Source: CAVWDU01 sp963840725 (GTDB taxonomy: Bacteria > Pseudomonadota > Gammaproteobacteria > Pseudomonadales > Halieaceae). Taken from it: DNA of 64,000 nt. Below, one piece after another: positions 26,901-34,871 of the stretch. Numbering within the stretch: position 1 is the stretch's first letter; each line of letters starts with the position of its first letter. Position numbers and translations under genes: made by a program. The stretch spans positions 310,001 through 374,000 of the forward strand of contig CAWIZY010000004.1 of NCBI GenBank assembly GCA_963840725.1, written 5' to 3'. Below the pieces are notes generated by a model. It saw only the letters and a program-made list of their open reading frames with translations. It did not search any database and was not told the origin of the DNA.

Positions 26901-27056
26901 TCCCCCCGGCCCCGGTCCGAATGGGGTGATATCGCCCTGAGCTATTCCGCACAGTTGGCGGCCTATGCAGAGGGCATCCGCCGCATTACGCGGAAGCCGG
27001 TGCTGGGACAGTGGATACATTTCGCGGTCTCCGGGGGGCTGGTCGAGGTAACTTGA
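23901..27056 (+). CDS. AddA-like UvrD-type helicase-nuclease
   Basis: 1051 residues from GTG 23901. Superfamily 1 helicase motifs are present in order: Walker A AGAGSGKTFSLT (residues 14-25), motif Ia-like TTFTRLAATELRERV, motif II DEFQDTSPIQ (about 342-351), motif III GDIKQSIYGFRGAD, and a late TTHHGAKGLEWPIVFAMDLD. A C-terminal PD-(D/E)XK nuclease reads GWIDLLLENEQGFVLIDHKAS with QLAAYAEGI (about residues 980-1020). This is the AddA domain plan. With the upstream gene it forms a two-nuclease complex for end resection. The pair stands between unrelated genes and is likely housekeeping. Confidence 0.87.
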   Translation: MTGQTPSSPIHFISAGAGSGKTFSLTQKLEQLLTSGEVEPAGVIATTFTRLAATELRERVRRKLVESGKLALANGMEQAMIGTVNGVCGELLERFAFEAGMPPEQRVLDEARGDTLFYQAMEEALADDIPLLRQMNAACHRLQILDGDQQLNWRAEVKAIADAARANNQSADDIRFLGKPCADELLRFFPKPSSRDLDRALLNAIEQATAGIDTDNDRTKTTRDYLSELGGIRAGLYKQRATWSEWIKLSKKMPGARSRAFAEPIADAAMQYDRHPGLHRDIRFFAQQVFAIAAASLGAYQKIKTERGLIDFVDQEQRLYRLLEDPAVRSVLADELQLLMVDEFQDTSPIQLALFLRLSELAGQVIWVGDIKQSIYGFRGADPVLMEAVIDRVTASGQSPEILPSSWRSTPELVDYINQLFTPAFAGKLKPDQVALRSARQSVRNEPAVECWRIQGRARAERARALATGIQALLASGRSVTDKHSGQRRTVRCGDIAILCRTHNNLDDTAAALANLQLPIRYQRQGLLSTPEGCLALACLRRLIDPMDTLASAEVHTLTTCESPEQWVAGRIEFLQQQEVPGHHWLASDPDSVVAALHSARARLPFLTPAETLALALNAGQVRETVRRWGPTAARCQHRLNNLGRFLAHARDYQDRCAAENQPATSAGLVLWLYELSNTGTDSQAGGGSEDAIQLTTHHGAKGLEWPIVFAMDLDARLRPRLWGLSVLPADEPLRLEDPLAGRQLRYWPSFNGRQSSGIPLLDQIDASPAGQAAKARETEEAKRLLYVSLTRPRDTLILVTNNNSTGGEWLDTLAAPWMLPEGEHLNLPDGNTVPSRMVTLAAEEPVPDASRYQPLHLAIRQPPAANLLPLRVSPSALPALPTARLGDILTLGERLPIELPYDPAVLGSALHAIIATTIQGQDVSDRILRDYGLTDTLSAASAAACSSRLLSVLEERFAPVRYYCEYPLKYRNERGQIITGWIDLLLENEQGFVLIDHKASPRPRSEWGDIALSYSAQLAAYAEGIRRITRKPVLGQWIHFAVSGGLVEVT

Positions 27057-27166
27057 GACATGGATCAGTGGCCGGGCCTGGCCTGGGCCTGGGCGATGCT
27101 GAGGCTTGCAACAGCCTGACCGGGTATCGACAACCGGATTGGGATTTCCCCTGCTACACTGCAGCC

Positions 27167-27190
27167 CACAATCACAATCACAATCACATT
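27167..27190. repeat. 6-bp tandem repeat (CACAAT), four copies
   Basis: Three exact CACAAT hexamers and one CACATT. The array lies 35 bases before the TTG start of the NYN gene and may affect its leader. Confidence 0.8.
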
Positions 27191-27224
27191 CACCATCGCC
27201 GGACTTCGGCGCAGGATCTCCGCC

Positions 27225-27713
27225 TTGGAAAAAGTCAGCCTTTTTGTTGATGTGCAGAACATTTACTACACGTGCCGTCAAACCTATCAGCGCAATTTCG
27301 ATTACAACCGTTTCTGGGCGCAGGTCACCGCTGATCGCCTGCTGGTGGATGCTTACGCCTATGCAACCGACCGGGGCGATGCAAAGCAAATGCAGTTCCA
27401 GGCAATACTGCATGCGATAGGGTTTACGGTAAAGCTGAAGCCGGTGTTGCAGCGACGTGACGGCAGCAGCAAGGCAGATTGGGATATCGGGATTGCGCTG
27501 GATGTGTACGAAGCAGCACCGCACTGCGACCGAATAGTCCTCGCCACCGGAGACGGTGATTTTGGTCTACTGCTTGACCGGATTCGACAACGGTTTGGCA
27601 CTGCCAGCGAGGTCTACGGTGTTCCCGCACTGACCTCGGACCTGCTCACCGCGGAGGCCGACGACTTTATCCCCATTGACGCCACGCTGTTGATGAAACC
27701 GGTAACACGCTGA
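27225..27713 (+). CDS. NYN-domain (LabA/DUF88) putative ribonuclease
   Basis: 162 residues starting at TTG 27225, with AGGAT seven bases upstream; there is no in-frame ATG that keeps the first strand. The NYN/PIN-like fold is visible: first strand VSLFVDVQNIYY with Asp9 and Asn12, central KADWDIGIALDVY, and VLATGDGDFGLLL with the Asp pair that would bind metal. The family includes RNA-cleaving and LabA-type proteins. It is short, with no extra OST-HTH domain. It is preceded by a hexamer repeat and followed by a 13-bp repeat array, and stands alone, so no partner suggests a target RNA. Confidence 0.82.
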   Translation: MEKVSLFVDVQNIYYTCRQTYQRNFDYNRFWAQVTADRLLVDAYAYATDRGDAKQMQFQAILHAIGFTVKLKPVLQRRDGSSKADWDIGIALDVYEAAPHCDRIVLATGDGDFGLLLDRIRQRFGTASEVYGVPALTSDLLTAEADDFIPIDATLLMKPVTR

Positions 27714-28016
27714 ACCCTTGTCGACTGCCATTCCCTGAAACTTTCCGCTGAACCTTTCGCCTGAACCTTTCGCCTGAACCTTTCGCCTGAACCTTTCCCC
27801 TGAACTTTCCCCCTGAATCTGCCCCATCAACACGCCCCATGAGTCTACCTAATGAAACCTGCTTCGGGCCTGCTCAAGTGTTCAGAGAAGCGCAGACGGG
27901 GAACCGGTTCACACTCTAGATACAGTACGGTTGTGGTCCCGGCTACCCTGTGTTGCAGTACACATCAACGGCCGTCTGGACGGCACCATGCGCAATACGG
28001 GTTATCAGGAGACGAC
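27714..28016. other. Gap with 13-bp repeat array
   Basis: 303 bases with no gene. It holds the 13-bp tandem array (given separately) and the leader of the 51-residue gene, whose AGGAG is at about 28007-28011. No clear terminator is seen. Confidence 0.5.
27735..27825. repeat. 13-bp tandem repeat, seven copies
   Basis: Seven units of 13 bases, CTGAACCTTTCGC type, starting every 13 bases from 27735. Units 2-4 are identical; the outer ones carry one to four changes. It begins 22 bases after the NYN stop. Confidence 0.93.
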
Positions 28017-28172
28017 ATGTCGGACTACCACCGACCGAAAAAACCGGAACACCGCAAAGAACGGATCTGGGAACAACACCTGCGTTGGTGGGATGTGATG
28101 AGCAAGCAGGTGGATGAAAACCTCACCAAGCATCGCCAGCAGGTCAAAAAGTACGGCAGAGCGATCAAGTAA
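28017..28172 (+). CDS. Small basic protein, 51 residues, unknown
   Basis: ATG 28017 is preceded by AGGAGA six bases upstream, a strong ribosome site that separates this start from a longer open frame with none. The product (MSDYHRPKKPEHRKERIWEQ, then WWDVMSKQVDENLTKHRQ) is rich in Lys, Arg, His and Glu. It is predicted as one or two amphipathic helices with a cluster of four Trp. No signal peptide or membrane segment. I do not recognise it. It sits between the NYN gene and the convergent YebC-type gene. Confidence 0.65.
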   Translation: MSDYHRPKKPEHRKERIWEQHLRWWDVMSKQVDENLTKHRQQVKKYGRAIK

Positions 28173-28302
28173 GGTTCATTGCGGCTTGCTCCGGCGACAC
28201 CGCGTCCTTGCCATTGTTCAGAGGAGCCCTGGCAGGCTGTTGATTTTCGTTTTCGAGGCAGCCGCTGAGAGGCAAAAACAGGCGAGTTGATCGGACACTA
28301 CA

Positions 28303-29031
28303 CTAGTAGTCCGGAGGGTTGTCGACATTGTGAAAGACGCGCTGCACGTCGTCGAGATCTTCCACCATGCCCAGGAATCGGGCCAACAAGGGTTGGTCGT
28401 CCTCGACTACCTCCGTAGTGACGGTAGGCACAAACTGAATTTCCTCAAGTTCAAAGTCTATTTCACCGAAGGTATCCAGTAAGGCTTGCCTGGCTTTGAA
28501 AAACTCAGTGTTAGGTGCAAACACGGTAATCTTACCCGACTCACTTTCGATATCGGTCACTTCCACATCGGCCAGCATCAGTGCATCGAGTGCCGCCTCC
28601 TCGTCGTCCCCGTCAAAGACAAAAATCGCCGTGTGATCAAACAGGTGACTCACACTGCCCTGGGAGCCGATCTTGCAGCTGGTCTTGGTGAAACAGTTAC
28701 GCACATCGCCGAAAGTGCGATTGGGGTTGTCGGTCAGGCATTCGATAATGACCATACAGCCACCCGGACCGTAGCCCTCGTACCTCGCGGTGGCAAAATC
28801 CTCGCCGCCGCCGCCGCTGGCTTTATCGATGGCCTTATCTATCACATGAGCGGGCACCTGATCTTTTTTTGCTCGCTCGATCAAGCTGCGCAAGGCAAGG
28901 TTACCGGTGGGGTCCACGCCCCCGGATTTTGCTGTTACATAGATTTCCCTCGCGTACTTGCTATAGACCCTCGCCTTGGCGTCGGAGGTCTTGGCCATCG
29001 AGTCTTTACGGTTCTGGTAGGCTCTACCCAT
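28303..29031 (-). CDS. YebC/PmpR family protein, YeeN type
   Basis: 242 residues from ATG 29031 (MGRAYQNRK). The family features are clear: KIYAK-like SKYAREIYVTAKSGG, the conserved VPAHVIDKAIDKASGGGGEDF, and RYEGYGPGGCMVIIECLTDNPNRT. The C-terminal end DLDDVQRVFHNVDN is shared with all YebC proteins. Sequence details (VDPTGNLALRSLIERAKK and the lack of a long basic N-tail) are closer to E. coli YeeN than to YebC. The family was annotated as transcription factors; newer work on relatives points to relief of ribosome stalling, so either role is possible. Monocistronic. Confidence 0.87.
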   Translation of the reverse strand: MGRAYQNRKDSMAKTSDAKARVYSKYAREIYVTAKSGGVDPTGNLALRSLIERAKKDQVPAHVIDKAIDKASGGGGEDFATARYEGYGPGGCMVIIECLTDNPNRTFGDVRNCFTKTSCKIGSQGSVSHLFDHTAIFVFDGDDEEAALDALMLADVEVTDIESESGKITVFAPNTEFFKARQALLDTFGEIDFELEEIQFVPTVTTEVVEDDQPLLARFLGMVEDLDDVQRVFHNVDNPPDY

Positions 29032-29218
29032 AGGTTTATCTCGTGCTTCTCCGCGGCCGCACCCCGGCCCAGGTTGCACCAACAGGCGCCACGCGGCCAA
29101 TATAATCGCTATTGCTGCCGCGATCCAGTCGCACTCAGCCAGCCGTCATCGCTGGCCCGACTCGACTCGGCAGGCTATCCTGAGCCCTCACAAGTGACTT
29201 GAACGAGACCCACGGATA

Positions 29219-31279
29219 ATGAAATACCTCATCACGCTGAGCCTCATTGCACTGTTTTTTGCCGGAGGTGCCGGATCCAGCCAGGCGGCTTCACAAAGCC
29301 CGGTTGCAAGCGTTTCCGAGCCATTGCTGGACAAGCGGCTGCTTCAAAGCCTGGCCCGGGAGGTCTCCGGTGTAGCGGCAAAACGTAATCTCGATACCAT
29401 CACCGTGCACCACCGCACTCGCGCCAGTAGTCAATTCCGACAGGCCGCTGAGCATATTTTGGGGGAGTTGCAACGCTATGGTTATGAGGACGCCCGGATC
29501 CTGAGTTTTCCCGCCGATGGCAAAACCCTGTTCGGAACACAGCGAGCCCGCAATGGCTGGGATGTGGCGTTCGCCGAGCTGTGGGAAGTCGATGCCGGCG
29601 GCCGCCGCATGCGCCGTCTGGCAGACTGGGATGCCATGCCACTCAGCCTCGCCCAGGACAGTCATTCGGGCGAGACCACCACGACTCTGGTGGACGTGGG
29701 GGCCGGCACTGCGGAAGAGGACTACCTGGGCAAGGACATCGCGGGAAAACTGGTGCTGACCAGCAGCCAGCCGGAGGCTGTCACCGCATTGGCGGTCGCG
29801 CGGTTTGGGGCCGTGGGCATCGTTTCCTATGCGGCGAATCAGCAGACCGCCTGGTGGAAGGAGGATGCCAGACTGGTGCGATGGGGGCATCTGCCCTCTT
29901 TCCCGGCCGAGGATGAAAAGACCTTTGCCTTTATGATTTCCCTGGCGGAGGCGCGGGCACTGCAGTCGAGGCTGCAAGCCAGGGAAACAGTCAGCCTCGC
30001 CGCTACCGTGCGGGCCGAACAGCGGACCGCCAGCTACGATATTGTCACTGCCACCGTGGCGGGACAGAGCCCCTCCTTGGGCGACAAGGAGATCGTATTC
30101 AGTTGCCACCTTGACCATCCGCGACCCGGTGCTAATGACAATGCCTCCGGCTGTGTTGCTATTCTTGAAGTCGCCCGCAGCTTGCGCCGCTTGATTGACC
30201 AGGGGCTGCTACCGGCGCCCAGGCGCACGCTGCGTTTTATCTGGCCAGCCGAGATAGAGGGCACCCTGGTGTATCTCAACGCCCGCCCCGATCTGGCCGC
30301 ACGCGCCAGGGCCAACATCCATCTCGACATGGTCGGTGGCCGACCAGAAACGAAAGCGGTATTCCGGGTCTCCGGTGGCCCCATGAGCCTGCCTTCTTTT
30401 ATTTCTGATCTCGGGCTGGCTGTCGGCGCGTTCGTCAACCAACAGACTGAGGCCTTCGCCAGCGGCAGGGCCACCGATTTTCCGCTCACGTCCCCCGAAG
30501 GCGGTAAAGAGCCACTGCAGGCCATGTTCGAGGGGATTTCACTGGGCAGTGACCACCAGGTGTTCAATGAGGGCAGTTGGCGCATTCCCGGCATCTACCT
30601 GCATGAGTGGCCGGATCGTTACATCCACACCAATTTTGACAGTGCGGCGATGATCGATCCCACCAAACTCAAGCGCGCGGCTTTCATCGCCGCCGTCACG
30701 GGTTGGTATCTGGCCGATATGAGCGCCGATCAGGTACCCGCAATACTGGCCTTGCTGCGCGGCAACGCCCTGGACCGGGCCCGCGCACTGATGGACCGCC
30801 AGGCAGGGCTGGCCAGCGCAGACAGCGCGGCCATGCGTCGGGTATACGCTGATGTGGAGCAGGCCAAACTGGAAAGTCTGTTGCGTTTTATCGCTGCTCC
30901 CACCTTCGCTCTAGAACCTGCAATGGACTATATCGAGGAACTGGCTGATCTGACGCTGGGCGCCCTGGCAAGCCCTGTCGAAAGCGACAGCCAAGCGGAT
31001 ACGGTCATATACCGTCGCAACCCCGCCATCATGGGGCCCATGCACGCCTTCGGGTACAGCTATCTGGAGGATCACCTCGACCCCAATACCCTCGCGGAGC
31101 TGAACCTGCCCTCTGACCAGGCCTATGAGGCACTCAACCTGGTTGACGGTAAACGCGACCTCAGCGAGATTGGTGACTGGCTGACGGCAGAGTTTGGCGC
31201 GATCGATCGCGCCGCAGTCACAACGTACCTGGCAGCGCTGGCCACTATCGACGTGATTCTGATCACGCCCCCACTCTGA
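29219..31279 (+). CDS. Secreted M28-family zinc aminopeptidase with PA domain
   Basis: 686 residues with a signal peptide ending SSQAASQ (about residue 24). A PA-like insert occupies residues about 150-270 (GKLVLTSSQPEAV and VARFGAVGIVSYAAN). The M28 catalytic domain follows with HLDHPRPGANDNASG (His and bridging Asp, about 296-310), WPAEIEG (catalytic Glu, about 341-347), LDMVGG (zinc Asp), and the late YIHTNFDS His. The C-terminal 200 residues are helical and do not match the peptidase core. It would trim peptides or dipeptides in the periplasm or outside. The Glu motif reads EIEG rather than the usual EEEG. Confidence 0.85.
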   Translation: MKYLITLSLIALFFAGGAGSSQAASQSPVASVSEPLLDKRLLQSLAREVSGVAAKRNLDTITVHHRTRASSQFRQAAEHILGELQRYGYEDARILSFPADGKTLFGTQRARNGWDVAFAELWEVDAGGRRMRRLADWDAMPLSLAQDSHSGETTTTLVDVGAGTAEEDYLGKDIAGKLVLTSSQPEAVTALAVARFGAVGIVSYAANQQTAWWKEDARLVRWGHLPSFPAEDEKTFAFMISLAEARALQSRLQARETVSLAATVRAEQRTASYDIVTATVAGQSPSLGDKEIVFSCHLDHPRPGANDNASGCVAILEVARSLRRLIDQGLLPAPRRTLRFIWPAEIEGTLVYLNARPDLAARARANIHLDMVGGRPETKAVFRVSGGPMSLPSFISDLGLAVGAFVNQQTEAFASGRATDFPLTSPEGGKEPLQAMFEGISLGSDHQVFNEGSWRIPGIYLHEWPDRYIHTNFDSAAMIDPTKLKRAAFIAAVTGWYLADMSADQVPAILALLRGNALDRARALMDRQAGLASADSAAMRRVYADVEQAKLESLLRFIAAPTFALEPAMDYIEELADLTLGALASPVESDSQADTVIYRRNPAIMGPMHAFGYSYLEDHLDPNTLAELNLPSDQAYEALNLVDGKRDLSEIGDWLTAEFGAIDRAAVTTYLAALATIDVILITPPL

Positions 31280-31371
31280 ACTCTTGCCACGCGGCCCCAC
31301 AGTGTGTCCCAGGCAACGGCATCAGTGCGCCTGCCGAGCGTTGGTATGCCGGGTCGGGGCCCCGGTGAGCC

Positions 31372-32967
31372 TTAAAACAGCGCGGGCCTGCCACTGCCTC
31401 CTGCGGCGCCCCCCTGGTTAGAACCCTGCGCGCCCTGCCCGGTCGAGCTGGTTGGCGGGACGGACTTGTCATAGCGACTGTAAAACCGTTCTGCGGCCGG
31501 GTGCAGGGGGACCGCCAGACCCAGGCGCATGGTCTCTCGGGATATGAATGCGGCACGATAGTAGCGCCTGGCCAGTTCCTCTCCGCTTGAGAGCAGCAAT
31601 TCCAGCACTTTCTCCACCCTCTCATCCGCCACATCCACATGGGTCACCAGCGCTGCCGTCAGACCCAGTGTCGTGAACGGTTCTTTCTGCCCAGGGTAGG
31701 TGCGTTCGGCAACGGTCAGCGGATAGTAGGCGTAGTGGCTGTCATCCAGGGTGCCGACCAGAGAGGTGCGTACTGGCACGAAGCGCACATCATCGCGTCG
31801 TGCGGCCAGAGCCTGTATTGCCGCGGCGGGCACTGCGGCGGTCAGGAAAAGCGCATCGATATCCCCCGTCTCCAGCTGGGCAATCGCGGCATCCAGACCG
31901 ATTTCATTTACTACCGGCATTCGGTCCGCACTAAGTCGGGCCGCCATGCCAATCAGCAGCGCGTTGACACGACTGCCGGAACCACGCTGTCCAATCGCGA
32001 TGCGCTTGCCCAGCAGGTCGCCCATCTCACGAATGCCGGTTCGCTCCAGAGTGACCAAATGCACTGCTTCCGGCCACAGGCTGGCCACGGCACGCAGATT
32101 ACCACTGGGGAAGTAATATTCTTCCTGCAGGCCCTGATACATAAGCTGCAGGACGTCGCTCTGCACCAGCCCAAAGTCCAGCGCCGCAGCCTGCAGCCGG
32201 CTGGCGTTTTCGACACTGCCTGCTGATTCCGCGCTGAACAGCGACACGCCCTGTTGTTCAGCGACCTGCCTAAGCGTCTCCCCAAACTCGAAATAGGTAC
32301 CTTTGGGCGGCCCTGACCCAAGGGTGAGCTTGCCGTCGATCCGGGCCTGTGCCAGATCAATGCGCCGTAAAGCGCTCTCCAGTTCGTCCAGCACAATGAT
32401 CTGAGCGGCCGCAACCGGCTCGGCGCGCTCTTTGGCGAGCAGCAAGCGCGTATCCCGCAGAATGGCATCGACCCCTCTGACCGAGCCGTCACGCCCTCCC
32501 TCGGCGAGTTTTACCGGCGATTGATCCACCGCGTTTCGCAGCGCCACCCACTGTTTTCCTTCACTGCGGGTAAACGCCAGCCGGCCATGGACATAGAGGC
32601 GATCACCGCGGGTGTTGCCGCGAGAGTGAAATCCGGTGACCCCATCCTCCGTTGCCCCGACGGCAAATGCCAGCGTTCCCAAGTTGAGACCGCGCCACTG
32701 GGTGAGACTATAGTCCTCGACAAACTCCAGTTCGGCATCGTAGTAAACGTAGACCCCGGATACCTCGGTTACCAGATCGTTAAATGGTGCCGAGCCGGTG
32801 CGCCTGAACCCGGCCACCCTGAAAAGATCCTGCTGAAAACTGGTATCCAGGCGCGCCTGCAATTCCTGCTCCAGCAGGGCCGGCTCCGGCCCCCGCTTGC
32901 AGCCCGCCAGGCAGCAGAGCAGCAGGGCAAGTACCCATGGGGCGAAACGCTGCACAGAAGACATCAT
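31372..32967 (-). CDS. TAXI-family solute-binding lipoprotein with N-terminal extension
   Basis: 531 residues. The signal ends in a lipobox (LLCCLAGCKRG, Cys about residue 23), so it is a lipoprotein. Residues about 215-480 are a TAXI substrate-binding domain: LGSGPPKGTYFEFGETLRQV, SAGSVENASRLQAAALDFG, VQSDVLQLMYQG. TAXI proteins normally feed fused TRAP permeases and are about 320 residues; here a 190-residue N-terminal domain of unknown fold precedes it. No TRAP permease is nearby. Instead the gene overlaps the GltS-like carrier by four bases (ATGA). The C-terminus is a Gly/Ser/Gln-rich tail. Confidence 0.83.
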   Translation of the reverse strand: MMSSVQRFAPWVLALLLCCLAGCKRGPEPALLEQELQARLDTSFQQDLFRVAGFRRTGSAPFNDLVTEVSGVYVYYDAELEFVEDYSLTQWRGLNLGTLAFAVGATEDGVTGFHSRGNTRGDRLYVHGRLAFTRSEGKQWVALRNAVDQSPVKLAEGGRDGSVRGVDAILRDTRLLLAKERAEPVAAAQIIVLDELESALRRIDLAQARIDGKLTLGSGPPKGTYFEFGETLRQVAEQQGVSLFSAESAGSVENASRLQAAALDFGLVQSDVLQLMYQGLQEEYYFPSGNLRAVASLWPEAVHLVTLERTGIREMGDLLGKRIAIGQRGSGSRVNALLIGMAARLSADRMPVVNEIGLDAAIAQLETGDIDALFLTAAVPAAAIQALAARRDDVRFVPVRTSLVGTLDDSHYAYYPLTVAERTYPGQKEPFTTLGLTAALVTHVDVADERVEKVLELLLSSGEELARRYYRAAFISRETMRLGLAVPLHPAAERFYSRYDKSVPPTSSTGQGAQGSNQGGAAGGSGRPALF

Positions 32968-34169
32968 CCGCCTAAACCGAACAGAGGCAGTGCGAGGTAA
33001 CCCTGAATGACCAACGCATTGAGAATATCGATAAAAAACGCGCCCATCAGCGGCACAACAATAAATGCCTGGGGCGAGGGACCATAACGAAGCGTTAGAG
33101 CTTCCATGTTAGCAACCGCGGTGGGCGTTGCCCCCAGCCCGAAACCGCAGTGCCCACCCGCGATAATGGCGGAGTCGTAGCTGGAGCCCATTACCCGAAA
33201 GGTAACGAGGCTGGCAAACAGGATCATGCCCAGGGTCTGCGCCGCCAACATCACCAGCATCGGGCCCGCAAGACTCAATAGCTCCCACAGGCGCAACGAC
33301 ATCAATGCCATGGCCAGAAAAATCGACAGCGACAGAAACCCGATGGCGTCCACTGTCGGCTTGTGTAGAGTAAGGCCTGGGAGTACATGTTCCAGATTGC
33401 GGATCAGCACACCCAGTAACAGCGACCAGACGAACCCGGGCAACGTAAAAGCGGCCGCACCCAGCCATTGAGCGAGAAAGCCCCCACCGATCAGGCACAG
33501 CAAAACGATAAACAGGGTGCTGAGCAGGCTGCTGCTGTCGATTGGGTCGTGTTCGATCTCCTCAACCAGACTCTCCTGCCGGTCATGGGCTGCTGCGGAC
33601 AGGTCATTTTTGCGGATCAGACGGCCGGCGACGGGACCACCAATAAGACCACCGAGTATCAGTCCGAAGGTGGCACAGGCCATGGCGAGCTCCATGGTCC
33701 CGGCCAGGTTCTGCACGTCACCAAAACTACTCGCATAGGCCGCTCCGGTGCCGTGCCCACCCGAGAGCGTGATCGAGGCGCTGAGTAAACCGACCAAAGG
33801 GTGCAGATCGAGTCCTATAGCGGTGATCACCCCGATGGCATCCTGAACCAGCAGATAGCCCAGGCAGACACCCGCGAACAACAACAGACGCGGGCCGCCC
33901 TGTCGCAACAGGGCCGCATCCGCGCCGAGGCCTATTGTGGTAAAAAAGGCCAGCATCATCGGCTCTTTCAGGCTCATATCGAAGTCGATGCGCAGCTGCA
34001 GACCCACATACAGCACGGTGGTCAACACGGCGAAAAGCAAACCACCCACCACGGGGACCGGTATGTTGTTATCGCCAAGAAACGCAATCCGCCGCTGCAA
34101 GGCTGCGCCTATGAACAAGATAGCGATGGCTGCGGCTAGTGTTTCCGTCGCGTTGAGGCTGATTGCCAT
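32964..34169 (-). CDS. gltS: Sodium/glutamate symporter family carrier
   Basis: 401 residues, start ATG 34169 with GGGAGAAGG upstream. GltS family features are the pair of re-entrant loop motifs SGGHGTGAA (about residues 136-144) and the second-half GGHCGFGLGATPTAVANMEAL, with about ten hydrophobic helices and a polar central loop (RKNDLSAAAHDRQES). Members take up glutamate or related dicarboxylates with sodium. It is the first gene of a two-gene operon with a TAXI lipoprotein, an unusual pairing. The symbol reflects the family; true substrate may differ. Confidence 0.85.
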   Translation of the reverse strand: MAISLNATETLAAAIAILFIGAALQRRIAFLGDNNIPVPVVGGLLFAVLTTVLYVGLQLRIDFDMSLKEPMMLAFFTTIGLGADAALLRQGGPRLLLFAGVCLGYLLVQDAIGVITAIGLDLHPLVGLLSASITLSGGHGTGAAYASSFGDVQNLAGTMELAMACATFGLILGGLIGGPVAGRLIRKNDLSAAAHDRQESLVEEIEHDPIDSSSLLSTLFIVLLCLIGGGFLAQWLGAAAFTLPGFVWSLLLGVLIRNLEHVLPGLTLHKPTVDAIGFLSLSIFLAMALMSLRLWELLSLAGPMLVMLAAQTLGMILFASLVTFRVMGSSYDSAIIAGGHCGFGLGATPTAVANMEALTLRYGPSPQAFIVVPLMGAFFIDILNALVIQGYLALPLFGLGG

Positions 34170-34454
34170 GCCTTCTCCCAGTCTCGCCCCACCGGATTTC
34201 GGTGAGGATCTGGTGTTAGCCAGCTGGAAGCATAACCCACCCTGCCCTTTGCCGCCACGCGGACGCGCAAGGCGGACCGCCCGGGCCGGAGCTCAGGTTA
34301 CCATGCCGGTTGCCCGCCGTTTCCCAATGTCCCTGGACCATTCCCGGAGGCTGGCCGCAAAACCCAAAGTGTGCGATTCTACCGCCCTTCAATGCCGGCC
34401 CGCAGCCGCGTCAAACGGGTCAGGCTCGAGCTAACACAACCCGAGGGCATCACC

Positions 34455-34823
34455 ATGTTGCAACGATTCAGTACCGTATTATTCCTGGCAATCGCATTGA
34501 CCACCACTTCCTCGGTGGCCGCCGCAGCAGCTGTCGAGGAGGGCGAGGCCTCTTACTACGCGAACAGTCTCCACGGTAACAAAACGGCCAGCGGCGAACC
34601 CTATGACAAAAACGCCATGACAGCCGCTCACCGCACCTTGCCCTTCGGCACCCGGGTAAAAGTTACCCGGACCGAAACCGGACAATCGGTTGAACTGGTT
34701 ATCAACGACCGGGGACCCCATGCCAAAGGGCGGATTATCGATGTATCAGGTGCCGCCGCCAGCAAGTTGGGGCTGCTCAAGCTGGGGCACGCACCGGTAA
34801 CGGTGGAAGTTATAGACGAGTAG
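34455..34823 (+). CDS. RlpA-like double-psi beta-barrel protein
   Basis: 122 residues from ATG 34455, preceded by GAGGG seven bases upstream. The signal peptide ends near SVAAAAA. The remainder is one double-psi barrel of RlpA type: GEASYYANSLHGNKTASGE, HRTLPFGTRVKVTRT, VINDRGPHAKGRIIDVSGAAA. The Asp of NDRGP, needed in lytic RlpA, is present. There is no SPOR domain, so it is a minimal secreted form, not the full septal protein. Likely acts on cell-wall glycan. It lies upstream of the hydroxyacid dehydrogenase with a 48-base gap. Confidence 0.85.
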   Translation: MLQRFSTVLFLAIALTTTSSVAAAAAVEEGEASYYANSLHGNKTASGEPYDKNAMTAAHRTLPFGTRVKVTRTETGQSVELVINDRGPHAKGRIIDVSGAAASKLGLLKLGHAPVTVEVIDE

Positions 34824-34871
34824 CCTGCCGCCTGAGCAGGTTTACCCACTACCAAAGACAAGGAGATGATT

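Noticed and set aside
27735..27825. CRISPR-like regular spacing
   Set aside because: The units are only 13 bases and directly adjacent, with no unique spacers and no cas genes.
31355..31364. GC palindrome CGGGGCCCCG between convergent genes as a terminator
   Set aside because: There is no loop and no T-run, so a stable terminator hairpin is not supported.
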